Source: JAUNSR01 sp036655755 (GTDB lineage: Bacteria; Bacteroidota; Bacteroidia; Bacteroidales; JAUNSR01). From it: DNA of 64,000 nucleotides. The stretch covers positions 17,842-81,841 of the forward strand of contig JAVVPN010000002.1 in NCBI GenBank assembly GCA_036655755.1, read 5' to 3'. Positions within the stretch are counted from its first letter, which is position 1, and each line of letters begins with the position of its first letter. Below, piece after piece: positions 45,930 through 56,309 of the stretch. The notes below the pieces were generated by a model that saw only the letters and a program-made list of their open reading frames with translations, was not told the origin of the DNA and searched no databases. The position numbers were made by a program, and so were the translations under genes.

Positions 45930-46472
45930 AAACTTAAGTGGGGCTATTGATGTAAAATTCGTCCTTTTTTGACGAACAAGATTATATGATTAATCCCCAA
46001 TATTTATCGGGCGAGCCATTTTATTCTTAATACTTTCTTTTCGCGCTAACCTGCATCTGATGCTTGTTCTGGATATTTTAATGGGTTATTTGGCTTGAAA
46101 AATCATTGTTATTATTAATTAATATTATGTATATTTTAATGATGTATTTATGAATTAAAATAAAATATACGTTATAAGTATAAATTTATAATCAAAATGC
46201 TTTTAAATATTAATATTTAATTGTAAAATTGTAATAATATTAATTACAAAGGAAAGTGTTGTGTGGATTTGTATGTAATAAATATAAAACAATGAATCCT
46301 GTTCAATAGGAGATTGTAAATTAAAAGTACGCCATCAAGCATTGTAGTGTAACTAGAATTTGCTTTGATTTAAAAACTGCATTAGAGTTTGAATAAAAGA
46401 GGGGATTGAGGCCTGTTTTTGAATGGCTTTCTTTTTCATGAAAAATTTGTCATAAAAGATAAAGCTTGCATT
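45930..46472 (+). other. AT-rich leader upstream of the SusC gene
   Basis: About 540 bp with no credible gene. From about 46080 it is very AT-rich, with many short TTAATATT-type runs. I found no clear TAnnTTTG element or operator, although the susC promoter must lie here or upstream. Confidence 0.5.
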
Positions 46473-49400
46473 ATGAAAAAACTCTTTATTATTTTCTTAT
46501 TCTTATTACTTGCCGCAAGTTCCCTTTTTTCCCAGCAATCAGTTGCTTCGGGAATAGTAATGGATGAACAGAATGAGCCGATTATCGGTGCATCGGTAGT
46601 AGTCGTGGGTAATACTAAAGTTGGGACAATAACGGACTATGATGGGAAATACTCCCTCGAAGTGCCAAGCGGTTCTAAAAAGTTGTTGATTTCATATATC
46701 GGTATGAAATCGCAGGAAGTAGTGGTAAAAACCAACGCGAGGGTAATCTTGGCCTCGAATACCGAACAGTTGCAGGAAGTAGTGGTAACCGGAATGCAGA
46801 AAATGGATAAGCGTTTATTCACGGGTGCAACCACAAAAATCGATGCGGGAAAGGCCAAGCTCGACGGAGTGGCGGATATCTCACGCGCCTTGGAAGGAAA
46901 AGCGGCCGGAGTCTCGATACAAAATGTTTCGGGAACTTTTGGTACGGCGCCCAAGATTCGAGTACGTGGAGCTACCTCTATCTATGGTAATTCTAAGCCG
47001 CTTTGGGTTGTGGATGGTGTTGTTCTGGAAGATGCCGTAGAAATATCGAGCGATGCGTTGTCGTCGGGAGATGCCGTTACGCTGATTTCTTCTGCTATTT
47101 CAGGCTTGAATGCCGATGATATTGAAAGTTTCCAGATTTTGAAAGATGGTTCGGCTACTTCTATTTACGGAGCCCGTGCGATGGCGGGAGTAGTGGTAGT
47201 TACGACTAAGAAAGGAGCTGCCGGAAGTAGTAAAATGAACTATACGGGTGAGTTGTCCTATCGTTTGAAACCGAACTATCGTGACTTCAATATTTGTAAC
47301 TCTCAGGAACAGATGGGTATTTACAAAGAGATGGAGGATAAAGGATGGTTAGAGTTCGCTTCGATAGCAAATGGATCGAGTTCGGGTATCTACGGAAATA
47401 TGTATAGTCATATTAATGTATATGATCCGATAACAGGGGAGTTTGATTTGGTAAACGCACAGGGGCCCATGAATGCATTTTTGCAGGAGGCCGAATTCCG
47501 CAATACAGATTGGTTTGATTTATTATTTGAAAATACGATTACTCAAAATCATGCCATCAGTATCTCGAACGGAACAGAGAAGGCTCAGTTTTATGCCTCG
47601 ATGTCTTATATGAACGATCCGGGATGGACGAAAGCGAGTTCGGTAGATCGTTACACCGTGAATGCAAACGCATCGTACAATATTTCTAAAACGGTAAAAA
47701 TATCGATGCTTACTAGCGATTCGTATCGTAAGCAAAAAGCGCCCGGCACGCTGAGTCAGGAAGTGGATGTGGTAAGTGGTGAGGTACGACGCGGATTCGA
47801 TATTAATCCGTACAGCTTTGCATTGAACACTTCGCGTACGATGAATGCGAAAGAGAACTCGGTTCGTAATTATGCGACATTCAATATTTTTGATGAACTC
47901 GACAATAACTACATCGACCTGAATATTTATGATTTGAAGTTTCAGGCAGATGTAAGCTGGAAAGCGTTTCGCGAGCTTGAATTACAGGCATTGGGAGCGG
48001 TACGTTATCAATCTACGCAACAGGAGCATTTTGTAAAAGATCATTCCAATCAGGCAAATGCTTTCAGAGCCGGTATTTCTCCTGAAAATTCTACTATTCG
48101 TTATTCGAATCCTTTCTTATATACCGATCCGGACGATCCGAATGGATTGCCCCAAACCGTGATGCCGGAAGGTGGTATCTATTATCTGAATAACTACAGT
48201 GTGAGTCAAAAAGACTTCCGTGCTACGGCTAATTATAACGACGCGTTTAATGACGATACCCATATCGTAAACTTTTTCGGAGGGATGGAGTTGAATGCCA
48301 CCGACCGTAATGCCATTAATTTTCAGGGATGGGGTTTTCAATATGATAACGGGGGAATCCCGTCGGCAGATCCAAGCTTGTTTAAACAGCAAAAAGAGGA
48401 AAATACACCTTATTACGGCAATGGTTGGACCTATAGCCGCAGCTTGGCTTATTTTGCTTCGGGGACCTACTCTTATAAGAGCCGCTACATTATAAACGGA
48501 ACGGGACGTTATGAGGGAACCAATAAGTTGGGGAAATCTCGTAAATCGCGCTGGTTGCCGACTTATAATATTTCGGGTGCGTGGAATGCTCACAATGAGG
48601 TATGGTTTCCGCAAATATTCACTTCGGTACTGACTCACTTCTCTTTAAAAGCGTCTTATTCATTGACGGCCGACCGCGGGCCGGCTTGGGTTACCAATGC
48701 GCAACCGGTTTATAAACCGTATACTCCGTGGCGTCCGTTGAATAACGTATATGAAACCGGTATCTACTTGGAGGATATCGCCAATAATGATTTGACTTAT
48801 GAGAAAAAGCATGAGTACAATATGGGCGTTTCGGCCGGATTTTTCGAGAACCGTATCAACTTCGACCTGGATGTTTATAAACGAAACAACTTCGATTTGA
48901 TTGGTCGCGCCTATACACAGGGTGCGGGTGGTGTAATTGCCAAATATGCGAATGTGGCATCGATGCGTTCGCATGGGGTTGAGGCTACTTTATCTACCCG
49001 TAATATTATCACACCTAATTTCAAATGGACCACCGACTTTACTTTTTCAAAAACGAAAAATAAAATCACCAAACTCGAAAATCGTTCATCAGTAATTGAT
49101 TTGGTAACGGCGGGAGGGTATGCCAAAGAGGGCTATCCGGTACGTGCCATCTTCTCAATCCCATTTGTAGGGCTAAATGATGAAGGTTTGCCGGTGATTA
49201 TTAATGAAGACGGCGAACAAACCTCTTCCGATATAAATTTCCAGGAGTTTGAAAAACTCGACTTCCTTAAATATGAGGGGCCTACCGACCCGACAATCAC
49301 GGGGGGATTCGGGAATATGGTGAATTATAAAAGCTTCCATCTGAATGTATTCCTTACCTATTCATTCGGAAACAAAGTACGCTTGGATCCTATATTCCGC

Positions 49401-49805
49401 TCTTCATATTCCGATATGACGGCACATCCGAAAGAGTTTAAAAATCGGTGGACGGTACCGGGGGATGAAGAACGAACCAATATTCCGGCAATTGCGAGCC
49501 GGGCTCAACTGGTACAAAACCAATATTTGAGCTATGGCTATAATGCCTATAATTATTCAACTGCGCGTATCGCCGATGGTGGCTTTATCCGCATGAAAGA
49601 GATCTCTTTATCGTATGATTTGCCTTCGGCCTTTTTGCAGAAAATAGGCGTAAGCAATGCTCAGGTGAAGATACAGGCTACCAATTTGTTCTTGCTGTAT
49701 TCAGATAGTAAACTCAACGGGCAGGATCCTGAATTCTTTAATAGTGGAGGGGTTGCGACTCCGATGCCAAAACAGTTTACGTTTACTCTGCGTTTTGGAA
49801 TATAA
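46473..49805 (+). CDS. SusC/RagA-family TonB-linked outer-membrane transporter
   Basis: 1110 residues from the ATG at 46473; the frame extends 18 codons further up but MKKLFIIFLFLLLAASSLFS is the evident signal peptide. A carboxypeptidase-regulatory-like domain (about 23-98) leads to QEVVVTGMQKMDKRLFTGAT, the plug and a large barrel ending TFTLRFGI. It forms the outer-membrane pore of a SusCD importer, powered by TonB. Here the SusD lipoprotein, a zinc hydrolase lipoprotein and a DUF4302 lipoprotein follow in order. The SusCD system's ligand is probably not starch; peptides or other nutrients are possible. Confidence 0.95.
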   Translation: MKKLFIIFLFLLLAASSLFSQQSVASGIVMDEQNEPIIGASVVVVGNTKVGTITDYDGKYSLEVPSGSKKLLISYIGMKSQEVVVKTNARVILASNTEQLQEVVVTGMQKMDKRLFTGATTKIDAGKAKLDGVADISRALEGKAAGVSIQNVSGTFGTAPKIRVRGATSIYGNSKPLWVVDGVVLEDAVEISSDALSSGDAVTLISSAISGLNADDIESFQILKDGSATSIYGARAMAGVVVVTTKKGAAGSSKMNYTGELSYRLKPNYRDFNICNSQEQMGIYKEMEDKGWLEFASIANGSSSGIYGNMYSHINVYDPITGEFDLVNAQGPMNAFLQEAEFRNTDWFDLLFENTITQNHAISISNGTEKAQFYASMSYMNDPGWTKASSVDRYTVNANASYNISKTVKISMLTSDSYRKQKAPGTLSQEVDVVSGEVRRGFDINPYSFALNTSRTMNAKENSVRNYATFNIFDELDNNYIDLNIYDLKFQADVSWKAFRELELQALGAVRYQSTQQEHFVKDHSNQANAFRAGISPENSTIRYSNPFLYTDPDDPNGLPQTVMPEGGIYYLNNYSVSQKDFRATANYNDAFNDDTHIVNFFGGMELNATDRNAINFQGWGFQYDNGGIPSADPSLFKQQKEENTPYYGNGWTYSRSLAYFASGTYSYKSRYIINGTGRYEGTNKLGKSRKSRWLPTYNISGAWNAHNEVWFPQIFTSVLTHFSLKASYSLTADRGPAWVTNAQPVYKPYTPWRPLNNVYETGIYLEDIANNDLTYEKKHEYNMGVSAGFFENRINFDLDVYKRNNFDLIGRAYTQGAGGVIAKYANVASMRSHGVEATLSTRNIITPNFKWTTDFTFSKTKNKITKLENRSSVIDLVTAGGYAKEGYPVRAIFSIPFVGLNDEGLPVIINEDGEQTSSDINFQEFEKLDFLKYEGPTDPTITGGFGNMVNYKSFHLNVFLTYSFGNKVRLDPIFRSSYSDMTAHPKEFKNRWTVPGDEERTNIPAIASRAQLVQNQYLSYGYNAYNYSTARIADGGFIRMKEISLSYDLPSAFLQKIGVSNAQVKIQATNLFLLYSDSKLNGQDPEFFNSGGVATPMPKQFTFTLRFGI

Positions 49806-49841
49806 AAAGAAAATGTATTACTCATATATAAATCAATCAAG

Positions 49842-51455
49842 ATGAATCATAAATACATATATATAGGTGTTGTTCTGGGTGGTATGTTCGGTTGGAGCGG
49901 ATGTAGTGATTTTTTGGATAAGGTGCCGGATAATCGGGCGGAATTGTCGACCGGAAACCAGATTCGGGATTTGATGAAAACATCGTATCCTGCGGGTAAT
50001 ATATCCATGATCTGTGAATTGAGTAGCGATAATTTCATAGACAATAATAGTCCGGACGCGAAGGGCTCCTATTTTCATCTGGCGAGCTACGATCGGGTAA
50101 CCGATGAGATATATGCCTGGGATGATATCGTTTCAAGCCAACAGCAAGATTCCCCCTCTAATTTATGGGAAGAGTCTTATCATAGTATTGCCGCTTGTAA
50201 TCATGCGCTCGAAGCAATTGCCAAACTTGAGCCGAATGTGGAAAAAGGAAGCTTGGATCCGCATAAAGGGGAAGCATTGGTTTTGCGGGCTTTTAACCAT
50301 TTCGTTTTGGTCAATGTTTTTGCACAGACTTATCGGGATGGCACTCTAAGCCAGAATGACCCGGGAATTCCCTATGTAACCGAACCTGAACGGACGGTAT
50401 CGGTGCAGTACGAGCGTCAATCGGTAGCGGAGGTATATCAGCATATTGAAGAGGATCTGCTTGCCGGTTTGCCATTGATGGATGATGGTTTGTATGAAAT
50501 ACCAAAATATCATTTCAATAAAAAAGCAGCTTATGCTTTTGCCGCTCGTTTCTTCTTGTTCAAACGAGATTATGACCAGGTTATAAAATATGCAACATTG
50601 GCATTGACTGAAAATCCGGCCTCGCAGATGCGCGACTGGAGTCAGGAATTTGCTACGGCAGAATCTTTTGTCTATGGTTGGATTAAATCGACTAACCCAT
50701 GTAACTTTTTGTTGTTGCCAACCAGCTCGCGATTCAATCGTGTTCATAACCAGCGTTATGCGCATAATCGGGAGGCATTGTCGGGTGTGTTGGATGGAAG
50801 CGGGCCTACCTGGAGTGGGTCACATCCTTGCTACAAAGGTAGATTGTGGATTAGAGGAAGTCAGGATTATGGTGTTTTCTTTATGAATGCAGGTGAGTTG
50901 TTCGAGTATACAGATAAAGTTGCCGGAATTGGCTATCCTCATATAGTACGGGCTGAGTTTACTGCGGAAGAAACACTGCTTTGTCGTGCAGAAGCGTATG
51001 TCTTTAAAAATCAGTTGGGAAATGCTTTAGCCGATTTGCAATGTTGGGATGATTCGCGTAAGAATACACCTACTACAACGATAAAAAACTTTCCGACTCT
51101 GACAGAAGCTTTGATAAAGAGTTTCTATACTCCTCAGAAACCACTTTTTTATTTTCAGTTAAACAATACGGTGATATCACCTGAATTCCAGGTTTCAGAA
51201 GAGCAACTTCCTTATGTGCAATGTGTATTGCATTTCCGCCGGCTTGAAAATATCTTCATGGGATTGCGTTGGTTTGACCTAAAGCGATACGGTATTGAGA
51301 TAACTCATAAGATAGGGAAAACGGATGTTAAAACATTAAGTCCATTGGATGGTCGTCGTGCTATCCAGTTGCCTGCAGAGGTGATCGCGGCCGGTATTAC
51401 ACCGAATATCCGTATGGAAAAGCCGGATAACAATCCGCCGGTATTAGCGAAATAA
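49842..51455 (+). CDS. RagB/SusD-family nutrient-binding lipoprotein
   Basis: 537 residues. A lipoprotein signal ends at WSGC (Cys20), so the mature protein is lipid-anchored on the cell surface. The TPR-like SusD fold is recognisable from ALVLRAFNHFVLVNVFAQTY, FNKKAAYAFAARFFLFKRDYDQ and the closing RAEAYVFKNQLGNALADLQ. It forms the lid that captures substrate over the SusC pore encoded 36 bp upstream. Confidence 0.95.
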   Translation: MNHKYIYIGVVLGGMFGWSGCSDFLDKVPDNRAELSTGNQIRDLMKTSYPAGNISMICELSSDNFIDNNSPDAKGSYFHLASYDRVTDEIYAWDDIVSSQQQDSPSNLWEESYHSIAACNHALEAIAKLEPNVEKGSLDPHKGEALVLRAFNHFVLVNVFAQTYRDGTLSQNDPGIPYVTEPERTVSVQYERQSVAEVYQHIEEDLLAGLPLMDDGLYEIPKYHFNKKAAYAFAARFFLFKRDYDQVIKYATLALTENPASQMRDWSQEFATAESFVYGWIKSTNPCNFLLLPTSSRFNRVHNQRYAHNREALSGVLDGSGPTWSGSHPCYKGRLWIRGSQDYGVFFMNAGELFEYTDKVAGIGYPHIVRAEFTAEETLLCRAEAYVFKNQLGNALADLQCWDDSRKNTPTTTIKNFPTLTEALIKSFYTPQKPLFYFQLNNTVISPEFQVSEEQLPYVQCVLHFRRLENIFMGLRWFDLKRYGIEITHKIGKTDVKTLSPLDGRRAIQLPAEVIAAGITPNIRMEKPDNNPPVLAK

Positions 51456-51484
51456 CCAGTATTAACGCTTAAGAATAGATTGAT

Positions 51485-52471
51485 ATGAAAAGAATAATTT
51501 TATATATAATGTTGGTAGTGAGTGTATTGTTTGGAACTACCGCATGCGGAGAGGATAAATTTGGCGAAAGCATATTCGACCCGACAGTTTCGGATCTGGA
51601 TCCTACGTCTTATACCTATCCGTTCGATTGTTGGCTTAGGGATAATTATTTGAAGGAATATAATATTGATTTTCGGTATAAGATGCAGCATGTTGGTACC
51701 GACATGGATTATAATCTGGTACCGGCAACCTATGAAAAAGCTGTGGATATGGCATTGTTGCTTAAGTATCTTTGGATAGATGCATATAATGAAGTAGCGG
51801 ATGAAGTATTTCTTAAAATGTATAGCCCTCGTATCGTTCATTTAATCGGTTCGCCGGCATATAATCCTGTAAATGGGACGATGGTGCTTGGTTTGGCCGA
51901 AGGTGGCTTGAAGATTAGTTTGTTTCGGTGTAATGAACTTAACTCGGCTGATATAAGCATGATGAATGAATTTTACTTCAAAACAATGCATCATGAGTTC
52001 GCTCATATCCTGCACCAGAAAAAAACGTATCCGAAAGAATATAATGAAATCTCTATTTCCCATTATGAGCCGTTTAAGTGGCAAGATCGGGATGTGCGTA
52101 TAGCCGCATCTTTAGGGTTTGTGTCGCCTTATGGCAGTTCTCAGACGCAAGAGGATTTTGTAGAGATAATTGCCAATTATATCGTGAAGACAGATGCCGA
52201 CTGGAATCAGATTTTAGATTGGGCTTCGAAGGGTTGGGGCCCGGCGTCTGAAAGTAATGCGAGCATCGTGGAACAGCCGGATCAAGATGGTGTAGACGGG
52301 AAAGCTGTCATCTTGCAGAAACTAGCTATCTGTAGAACTTGGCTTGACGAAGCGTGGAACCTGGATTTGGATAAATTACGTGCTATTGTGCAAAAGCGGC
52401 AGGATAATATCGACATGGATGCATTGCGAGAACAACTTGACCAGTATAAATTGAATTCAGCTGAAAATTAA
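51485..52471 (+). CDS. Substrate import-associated zinc metallohydrolase lipoprotein
   Basis: 328 residues with a lipoprotein signal ending TTAC (Cys21). The metal-binding motif HHEFAHILHQ is an HExxH-type zinc site, and a downstream Glu (TQEDFVEIIANYI) is a likely third ligand. It matches the family of putative zinc metallohydrolases that accompany SusC/SusD pairs. It may trim a peptide or other substrate outside the cell before import. Role and substrate are inferred from family and position. Confidence 0.88.
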   Translation: MKRIILYIMLVVSVLFGTTACGEDKFGESIFDPTVSDLDPTSYTYPFDCWLRDNYLKEYNIDFRYKMQHVGTDMDYNLVPATYEKAVDMALLLKYLWIDAYNEVADEVFLKMYSPRIVHLIGSPAYNPVNGTMVLGLAEGGLKISLFRCNELNSADISMMNEFYFKTMHHEFAHILHQKKTYPKEYNEISISHYEPFKWQDRDVRIAASLGFVSPYGSSQTQEDFVEIIANYIVKTDADWNQILDWASKGWGPASESNASIVEQPDQDGVDGKAVILQKLAICRTWLDEAWNLDLDKLRAIVQKRQDNIDMDALREQLDQYKLNSAEN

Positions 52472-52484
52472 ATAAAATCGTAGT

Positions 52485-53783
52485 ATGAAGATCTATTATA
52501 AACTGTTACTCTCTGTTTGTGCTTGTATGATGTTTTCTTGCTCGAACGAACAGGATCTGATTTTTGATAAATCATCAGCCGAACGCCTTACAGAGGCTAA
52601 GAAAGAGAGTTTTGATTATTTCTGTTCACAACCTAATGGGTGGGCAATGGAATACTTCCCGAATAGTAGTTCGAAAGGTGTAACCTTTCTGGTGCAATTT
52701 AATAAAGACGGTTCTTGTAAGATTGGAGCAAAGAATGAATATCAGAAAACATTCGCTACAGAAACCAGCTTGTTCGAGATGATTGCAGACAATGGGCCGG
52801 TGCTTACATTCAACTCATACAATAATTTATTACATATCTACTCTTATCCTTCTTTGCCTGGGGCAGCAGCCTCTGACGGAAAAGGCTTGGAAGGAGATTA
52901 TGAATTTATCGTCTTGCGTAAAGAGACAGATCATTGTTGGCTAAAGGGTAAAAAGCACGGTGCTTATATACGGATGCGTCCGTTGGCCGTTGATCAGGAT
53001 TGGGCTGCTTATTATGATCAGATTGATGCGATGAACAGTCGATTGTTTTCAACCGAAAGCCGATTTCCTTTGCTGTTTCATCAGGGAGAATTGGTGACTA
53101 CCGCCTATGACGGGAATTCGGGTATTTTTAATATTGTGCGACCGGGTGAAGATTATGAAGAGGGATTACCCCATCCATTTATCGTATTACCGGAAGGAAT
53201 CCGCTTTTATGCTGACCGAAGAGATGTAGCTGGTGAAGTATATGTGCCAAATGCGGAGAATGTCCTTATTAGTAGTGTGGATAATCCGGAAACCGATTTT
53301 CTGACCGGACCGAAGATGAATGCTTTTTTTACGGAAAAAATAACCTATACATGGAAAATTGACACGACTGCCTTTTTGCAACCGGTGAAAGATGTATTGC
53401 AGCAGTTGCGTAATAAGTTGTTGACTCCAAGTATTTATCAGGGGAAAATGCGCTTCCAATCGATTCAGTTTGGCTCGGCTACTTTTCAAGGCAAATTGAG
53501 CAGTGCATTGACCTTACAGTTTAAAAACGGGAAATATGATTATTATTTACCACTTAAGGTGATGTTAGAAGCTGTTGGGGAGAATCAAGTGAAAATTAGT
53601 TTTCCAGATCCTTTGGATTATAGCTCCAATACAATTGGTGAGCTATTCTTGAATGCCGGAATTAATGAATTCTTATTATTGCCTCCGTTGCTGAGCGGAA
53701 CGTATACCATAAGTTCAGCAAACAGTTTTGTCTTAAAAGATATGCTGTTGTCGGGCCCTGAAAATATAAAGATGATAAGATAA
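52485..53783 (+). CDS. DUF4302 domain lipoprotein
   Basis: 432 residues with a lipoprotein signal ending FSC (Cys19). SFDYFCSQPNGWAMEYFPNSSSKGVTF is typical of DUF4302, a Bacteroidota family seen in SusCD loci with a zinc metallohydrolase lipoprotein. The rest is beta-rich. It is likely a surface accessory protein of the importer; its activity is unknown. It starts 13 bp after the hydrolase gene. Confidence 0.82.
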   Translation: MKIYYKLLLSVCACMMFSCSNEQDLIFDKSSAERLTEAKKESFDYFCSQPNGWAMEYFPNSSSKGVTFLVQFNKDGSCKIGAKNEYQKTFATETSLFEMIADNGPVLTFNSYNNLLHIYSYPSLPGAAASDGKGLEGDYEFIVLRKETDHCWLKGKKHGAYIRMRPLAVDQDWAAYYDQIDAMNSRLFSTESRFPLLFHQGELVTTAYDGNSGIFNIVRPGEDYEEGLPHPFIVLPEGIRFYADRRDVAGEVYVPNAENVLISSVDNPETDFLTGPKMNAFFTEKITYTWKIDTTAFLQPVKDVLQQLRNKLLTPSIYQGKMRFQSIQFGSATFQGKLSSALTLQFKNGKYDYYLPLKVMLEAVGENQVKISFPDPLDYSSNTIGELFLNAGINEFLLLPPLLSGTYTISSANSFVLKDMLLSGPENIKMIR

Positions 53784-53828
53784 ATGAAGTAGTTGGTTTT
53801 TTGATGTTTAAATTTAAATTCTTAGGTT

Positions 53829-56093
53829 ATGAGAAGATCTCTATCTCTATTTGTTACCGGGATGTTAGGTATTAGCAGTATGTATGCTGTTGATCAAGTT
53901 CCGGTGAAAAAGATCTCTGAAAATGGTGTGAAAGAAATGCAGGCAGCATCTGTCGTGCCGGTAGGCTTGGATGTAGTAAAAGAGCAACGTTTCAAGTCGT
54001 CGTTGGCAAAAGTTCGTGTCAACGATGATGGGACGCAGAAACAAGCTACGGTGCCTGTTGTCCGCTCTGCTACGGCTACTTCCGTAATTGCGACAAAGGC
54101 TGTAAGTGCGGCTCTTCCGGCGGGAATTGTTGGAAACAAACAGTTTGCGGGGAAAGAGTATTTTGATAAGAAAAATCTTGTTTGGGATGGTTTTATTGAA
54201 GCCGATGCAGCTGATGAAACAAAAATCTGGATTGGAGATATGTTTTTCAAAGGCGAGTTGGAATCTCCGGTAAAATTCTACGGTATTGTTGATGCTGCTA
54301 AAAAAACGATTACGGTTCCGGCTGGTCAAATATTGGCCTATACACAGGAAAATCAACCGGTGGTTTTATATGGAATGTTATCAGACCTTTCACAGCCGGT
54401 AGGGACCGGTAAAAATTTCGTGTTTACATTTGATAATGAAGGTAAGATAACGGTTCCTTATTATATCGGTACAAATGTCGGACAGGTTAATAACGGATGG
54501 TATGATCTCTTTAATCCAGGTATGACCGTAACCGACTTGACAAAGGTACCACCTGTAGCGGTTTATTCTACTCCACAAGGAATGTTGTTTCAAGGTTGGA
54601 TAACAGATTGGAACTATTTCTATAGTACTTATGCATATTCTCCTATTTTAGAGAATAATGTATTTGCAAATACATCGACTACTCCATCTGCCAAATTTGA
54701 TTGGAAGCTTGATGAGGTAACTTCGAGCTCTTCAACAGGAGATGTGCTTCAAACAACCCATCCAACGACCAAAGATTTGGTATTTAACAGCACACCCAAA
54801 ACATATCGGATGCCACAACTAACTGCTCAAATGAATGGAAAAGATTCTGTTTATTGTGTGGGGACTCCTTTGGAACAAGGGTATTCATATTATATTCTAT
54901 CCGGGGATTCTTATTCGAAATATGAAGAACAAAACGGAGAAGTTGTACAAACGAAAATTTCTGGTTTCACAACGGCTAATCCACAAAATGACGCTGTTTA
55001 TTATCGTATTGGCAACGCAGATGTTAACGGAATGACACCGTATTTATATGGTACCGGTATTTCATCTAATGGAGCACAACAAGCTGTTATTTCCCGATAT
55101 GAAAAACCACTTTCGACCCTATATTTTGAGGGTGTAGACTTTTTCTTAGGAGTATTTTCCGCACCTGCCCAAACACAGTTTACCTGTTATATTGTGCGTA
55201 TTGAGGAAACAGGCGATAAATTTAAACGTTTAGATACAATCGCTACTTCTGTAATTCATACCGAAGATGTGACAATGTTAGGACAAGGTAAATTAGCTAC
55301 TATGTCATTTACTGATTTTACCGTAATGACAGACATGGGATTACCTGCTGCAGTATCATATCTTGAATTGGACGATCCGTTTATCGTTGAATTAACAGGT
55401 TTCCAAGTTCCAAAATGTGAATTGGCGGTTATGTCTGAAAGAAATAACAGTCCGACAAGTTTCAATCGGTCTTATTTTGTAATTAACGAAGAAGATGGCC
55501 CGAATACCTATCAATATTTAGAAGCACTTGCAATGCTTGTGAATCTTCGGAATGCCGCTTATGCATACCTGATTCCGGAAAATGAAGATCCAACAATACG
55601 TCTCGATAATCAGGGTAGCAGTATTTCGATGAAACTTTATCCATATTATTTAAGTATATGGGCTGATAATGAAGATGACATTCCGGAATGGTTGTCTTTG
55701 AGCGTGGATGAGAATGCAAACCAAACGGACGGTTCTTTATCGATTCATGTATCGGCAACTCCACTACCTGCAAATGTAGAAGGACGCAGATTTGATCTTG
55801 AAATGAAAACTTGGGGTGGTAAGGTAACAGTGCCGGTTGTACAAGGAATTGTATCCGGAATTTCAGAAGTAGCAGCAATTAGTTCAAAAGCTGTTATGGT
55901 AGGTGATCAGATTGAACTTACTTATCAGAATATGCAAAGCGTAACGGTGACAGATGTAAATGGTAAGATATATGCGTCTTATACCCTATCTCCATCGGGC
56001 AAGACTATGATTCCGGCAGAATCACTTACTGCAGGCGTTTATATGCTTCAGCTTAAAGGAGAAACAACAGAAGTTATCAGAATCGTAAAATAA
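53829..56093 (+). CDS. Large secreted protein with T9SS-like C-terminal domain
   Basis: 754 residues with an N-terminal signal peptide (about 1-20, LFVTGMLGISSMYA). The body is beta-rich with no family I recognise. The C-terminus (from about residue 680) has DQIELTYQNMQSVTVTDVNGKIYASYTL and ends AGVYMLQLKGETTEVIRIVK, the pattern of the type IX secretion sorting domain. It is the last gene of the SusCD operon, suggesting a surface protein working on the same substrate. Secretion-system genes are not in the window. Confidence 0.8.
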   Translation: MRRSLSLFVTGMLGISSMYAVDQVPVKKISENGVKEMQAASVVPVGLDVVKEQRFKSSLAKVRVNDDGTQKQATVPVVRSATATSVIATKAVSAALPAGIVGNKQFAGKEYFDKKNLVWDGFIEADAADETKIWIGDMFFKGELESPVKFYGIVDAAKKTITVPAGQILAYTQENQPVVLYGMLSDLSQPVGTGKNFVFTFDNEGKITVPYYIGTNVGQVNNGWYDLFNPGMTVTDLTKVPPVAVYSTPQGMLFQGWITDWNYFYSTYAYSPILENNVFANTSTTPSAKFDWKLDEVTSSSSTGDVLQTTHPTTKDLVFNSTPKTYRMPQLTAQMNGKDSVYCVGTPLEQGYSYYILSGDSYSKYEEQNGEVVQTKISGFTTANPQNDAVYYRIGNADVNGMTPYLYGTGISSNGAQQAVISRYEKPLSTLYFEGVDFFLGVFSAPAQTQFTCYIVRIEETGDKFKRLDTIATSVIHTEDVTMLGQGKLATMSFTDFTVMTDMGLPAAVSYLELDDPFIVELTGFQVPKCELAVMSERNNSPTSFNRSYFVINEEDGPNTYQYLEALAMLVNLRNAAYAYLIPENEDPTIRLDNQGSSISMKLYPYYLSIWADNEDDIPEWLSLSVDENANQTDGSLSIHVSATPLPANVEGRRFDLEMKTWGGKVTVPVVQGIVSGISEVAAISSKAVMVGDQIELTYQNMQSVTVTDVNGKIYASYTLSPSGKTMIPAESLTAGVYMLQLKGETTEVIRIVK

Positions 56094-56140
56094 TACGGAT
56101 CTTCTGTTCCGAAAGAAACCTTTTTTAATTAAATAGAGTA

Positions 56141-56179
56141 ATCCCGGAACGCGAATCTTCGAAGGTTCGCTTCTGGGAT
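56141..56179 (+). terminator. Putative terminator of the SusCD operon
   Basis: Imperfect stem: ATCCCGGAAcGCGAA pairs with TTCGCTTCTGGGAT; it is followed by a weak T run. Confidence 0.55.
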
Positions 56180-56219
56180 ACTTTCATTTAATTAGTTAAT
56201 AGGTGATATTGTAAAAAAA

Positions 56220-56250
56220 TATCAGGATGCGAGGCAATCACATCCTGATA
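56220..56250 (-). terminator. Terminator after the acyl-CoA dehydrogenase
   Basis: TATCAGGATG and CATCCTGATA form a 10-bp stem, followed by TTTTTTT on the minus strand. Confidence 0.8.
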
Positions 56251-56309
56251 AAAATTATTAGAATAAAACTTGTAACTGTTATTTATGGCTAGTCAGATAA
56301 GTACCCAAT

